64,000 nt of DNA from Roseiarcus sp963835885 (lineage in GTDB: Bacteria > Pseudomonadota > Alphaproteobacteria > Rhizobiales > Beijerinckiaceae), in the NCBI GenBank assembly GCA_963835885.1, contig CAWIHF010000012.1, forward strand, positions 124,001-188,000, read 5' to 3'. Shown in pieces: positions 62,288-64,000 of the stretch. The notes under the pieces are model-generated. The model saw only the letters and a list, made by a program, of their open reading frames with translations. It was not told the DNA's origin and made no database searches. The translations under genes and the position numbers were made by a program. Positions within the stretch are counted from its first letter, which is position 1. Each line of letters opens with the position of its first letter.

Positions 62288-63051
62288 TCGCGCCGATCTC
62301 CCTCTGCCCGCAGCCATTTCCCTTATCGCCCGCGGGAAGGCAAGTTCTCTCATGCTTCCGAGCTTCGCCCTCTAAAGCCTCATCCGCGGTACGGCTCCAT
62401 CTTTGAGACGCAGACAGATTTAGGAACAGTAAAGCCTGTGTTATAAGCTCCTCGCGCGCCGAAATCGACGATTCCACGCGGCTGGACCTTACTTCAAAAA
62501 AGGCGCCGGGAAAAAACTTGCCAATGCTCCGATCGGCGCTTATTTAGAGGAGGTTACGAATTCGGACCGATTCCGGAGGGCCGGCTCGCCTCAAGGGGTG
62601 AGTGATATTTACGCCGAGACCGTCGGGTGACGGCTTGCAGTCTCTACCGGATGACGCCGTGGCGGGCTTTTGCTCGTCGAGTCAGTCGCCTTTCTTGTGC
62701 GTGGGCTTAGCGCCCGAGCAAGGATTTCGCGGACTGAAAGATGGAAGCGATCAGCCGGAAGCGTGCCGGCGGCGCGTCCGGATTCGTGGCACGACGCCTT
62801 GAAGCGCCGTTCATCGCGACGAGCCGGTTTTACGTCCTTGGTCCTGCTGACGATGTCCCAATCGCAAGTTCCGCATACCGCGACAGCGGTGATGACGATC
62901 TGCGAGGTGACCATCGCGCGTCGAGCATCGGTCGGGGCGCCGGCATCCCAATTGCAATTGAAATCCATCCCCAAAACAGGCGTTGCGCGCGGCTTGGTCG
63001 ATCGGTCACGGCGACGGACAGGATCGCGCGTCCAGCGCAAGAGAGTTTTCC
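62288..63051. other. Long leader between amiC and rne
   Basis: 764 bases with no credible gene. RNase E genes have long 5' untranslated leaders that RNase E itself attacks to control its level, and this interval fits that picture. AGAGGAGG-type purine tracts occur near 62546. No hairpin is convincing enough to annotate separately. Confidence 0.5.
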
Positions 63052-64000
63052 ATGGCAAACAAAATGATCATCGACGCCTCCCACCCGGAGGAAACCCGTG
63101 TGGTTGTGCTACGCGGCAACAGGGTCGAAGAATTCGACTTCGAGTCGGCGAATAAAAGGCCGCTGCGTGGCAACATTTATCTGGCGAAGGTTACTCGTGT
63201 AGAGCCTTCGCTCCAGGCGGCATTTGTAGACTATGGTGGAAACCGTCATGGCTTCCTCGCTTTTTCCGAGATCCACCCGGACTACTACCAGATTCCCATC
63301 GCTGACCGTCAAGCGCTGCTCGAGGAAGAGGCGCTTTCCCACCGCGACGAGGAAGACGAGTCGAATGGAGAGCGGCGCAGCCGCAGACATCGGCGACCGC
63401 GTCATTCGGAGATTGCGCGCCAAAGCGACGGAGAGACCCTTTCCGAAGTCGGCAGCTTCAGAAGTCCGCGGATTTGGAAGACCGTCCACCGGAAGTAAAC
63501 GAGTCCGAAGTCGAATCTTTGACCTCAAGCGAGTTCGATAACCCGTCTGAAGGCGTCTCCTTGCCGAACGCCGCCCTGGTCGCAACGCACGAAAAATCCG
63601 AGAACCTCGGATCTGGCGATGAAGTCGAAGGGTTGCAGGGGTACGACCCGGACGATGTCAACGCTTACGTCGGAGACGATGTCAACGTTTACGTCGGACC
63701 TGAGGAGGCCGGATCAGATCTCCTTGAGTTCCCGGTCCCGGACGCCAAGCCGATTGAGGCTTTCCCGCAGACCCCCGAGCACGGGCCGTTGCACGAACAG
63801 GCCGGGAGCATCGGCGAGCCTCCTCACGACGACGACGAGCACGAAGTGACGACGCTTGACGGAGGATCGGAAGAGCGTTTTGCACCGCACCGCAAGAACC
63901 AATTGGAGGACGAGGGCGAACCGGTCGAACAGATTGGCGGCGACGCCATGGAGGAGTTGCCGCGTCGCCCGCAGCGGCTACGCCGGCAGTATAAGATTCA
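63052..64000 (+). CDS. rne: Ribonuclease E/G, N-terminal part (cut by window edge; frame break)
   Basis: Starts at the ATG at 63052 (MANKMIIDASHPEETRVVVL). The N-terminal RNase H-like strand and S1 domain are clear (GNIYLAKVTRVEPSLQAAFV, YGGNRHGFLAFSEIHPDYYQ, IPIADRQALLEEE). A frame change occurs near 63440-63470. A long acidic insertion within the S1 domain follows, ending with RRPQRLRRQYKIQ, which leads into the catalytic domain past the edge. RNase E is the main mRNA-decay endonuclease and degradosome scaffold. Long acidic S1 insertions are typical of alphaproteobacterial members. Confidence 0.9.
63652..63699 (+). repeat. 24-bp tandem duplication inside rne
   Basis: Two copies of a 24-base unit starting GACGATGTCAAC (63652-63675 and 63676-63699), encoding DDVNAYVG and DDVNVYVG back to back in the acidic S1-domain insertion. 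One base differs. It expands a disordered acidic linker. Confidence 0.75.

Overview
The window is high-GC DNA (mid-60s % by eye) from an alphaproteobacterium, most likely of the order Hyphomicrobiales (Rhizobiales). The evidence is the gene order rne / amidase / PBP1A / prfB at the right end, an RpoE (ECF11-type) sigma factor divergent from an FAD oxidoreductase-DUF1365-methyltransferase stress group at the left end, a CobT cobaltochelatase subunit, a GAAC-N7-GAAC SOS box, and several small proteins that I know only from Rhizobiales. Genus is not resolvable by eye.

Layout. 1-3.8 kb: divergent rpoE and lipid-modification genes around a shared palindromic TGATCC promoter. 4.3-9.8 kb: a sugar or sugar-acid oxidation set (SDR dehydrogenase, enolase-superfamily dehydratase, periplasmic sugar-binding protein, SMP-30 lactonase). 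9.9-12 kb: arfB, an unknown secreted protein and a decayed second arfB. 12-19.4 kb: leuC facing a korCAB-like 2-oxoacid oxidoreductase operon followed by an ornithine cyclodeaminase-family gene. 19.5-23.3 kb: two alpha/beta hydrolases and an IS481 element. 23.5-28.6 kb: an accessory stretch of lower GC with a mosaic transporter/acetyltransferase pseudogene, a HEPN-like protein, a three-gene coupled cassette with a DUF7689 protein, and a decayed IS1595 element. 28.6-33.5 kb: a complete branched-chain amino-acid-type ABC transporter (livMHFG plus binding protein). 33.7-42.7 kb: tRNA-Pro, small conserved proteins, an NhaA antiporter with an N-terminal DsbA-like domain, an acetyltransferase, a solute-binding protein, a proline racemase-family enzyme and a cytochrome. 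42.9-47.8 kb: cobT, an aldehyde dehydrogenase, and the yceI/cytochrome b561 pair.

47.8-54 kb: a three-subunit membrane sugar/gluconate dehydrogenase operon (gamma, FAD-GMC alpha, triheme cytochrome c). It is broken twice: an IS1595 element with 8-bp target duplications sits in gamma and a second transposase-bearing insert sits in alpha. 54.2-56.4 kb: a tyrosine-rich secreted repeat protein and a FecR-domain/outer-membrane-barrel fusion. 57-64 kb: the housekeeping block prfB (with its programmed +1 frameshift site), mrcA/PBP1A, amiC and the 5' part of rne.

Many obviously conserved genes, including prfB, cobT, amiC, livM and rne, carry single-base frame changes, mostly net +1. The simplest explanation is residual sequencing error, so those genes are annotated as full-length with a marked frame break and not as true pseudogenes. 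Genes broken by transposons or by large internal deletions are called pseudogenes.
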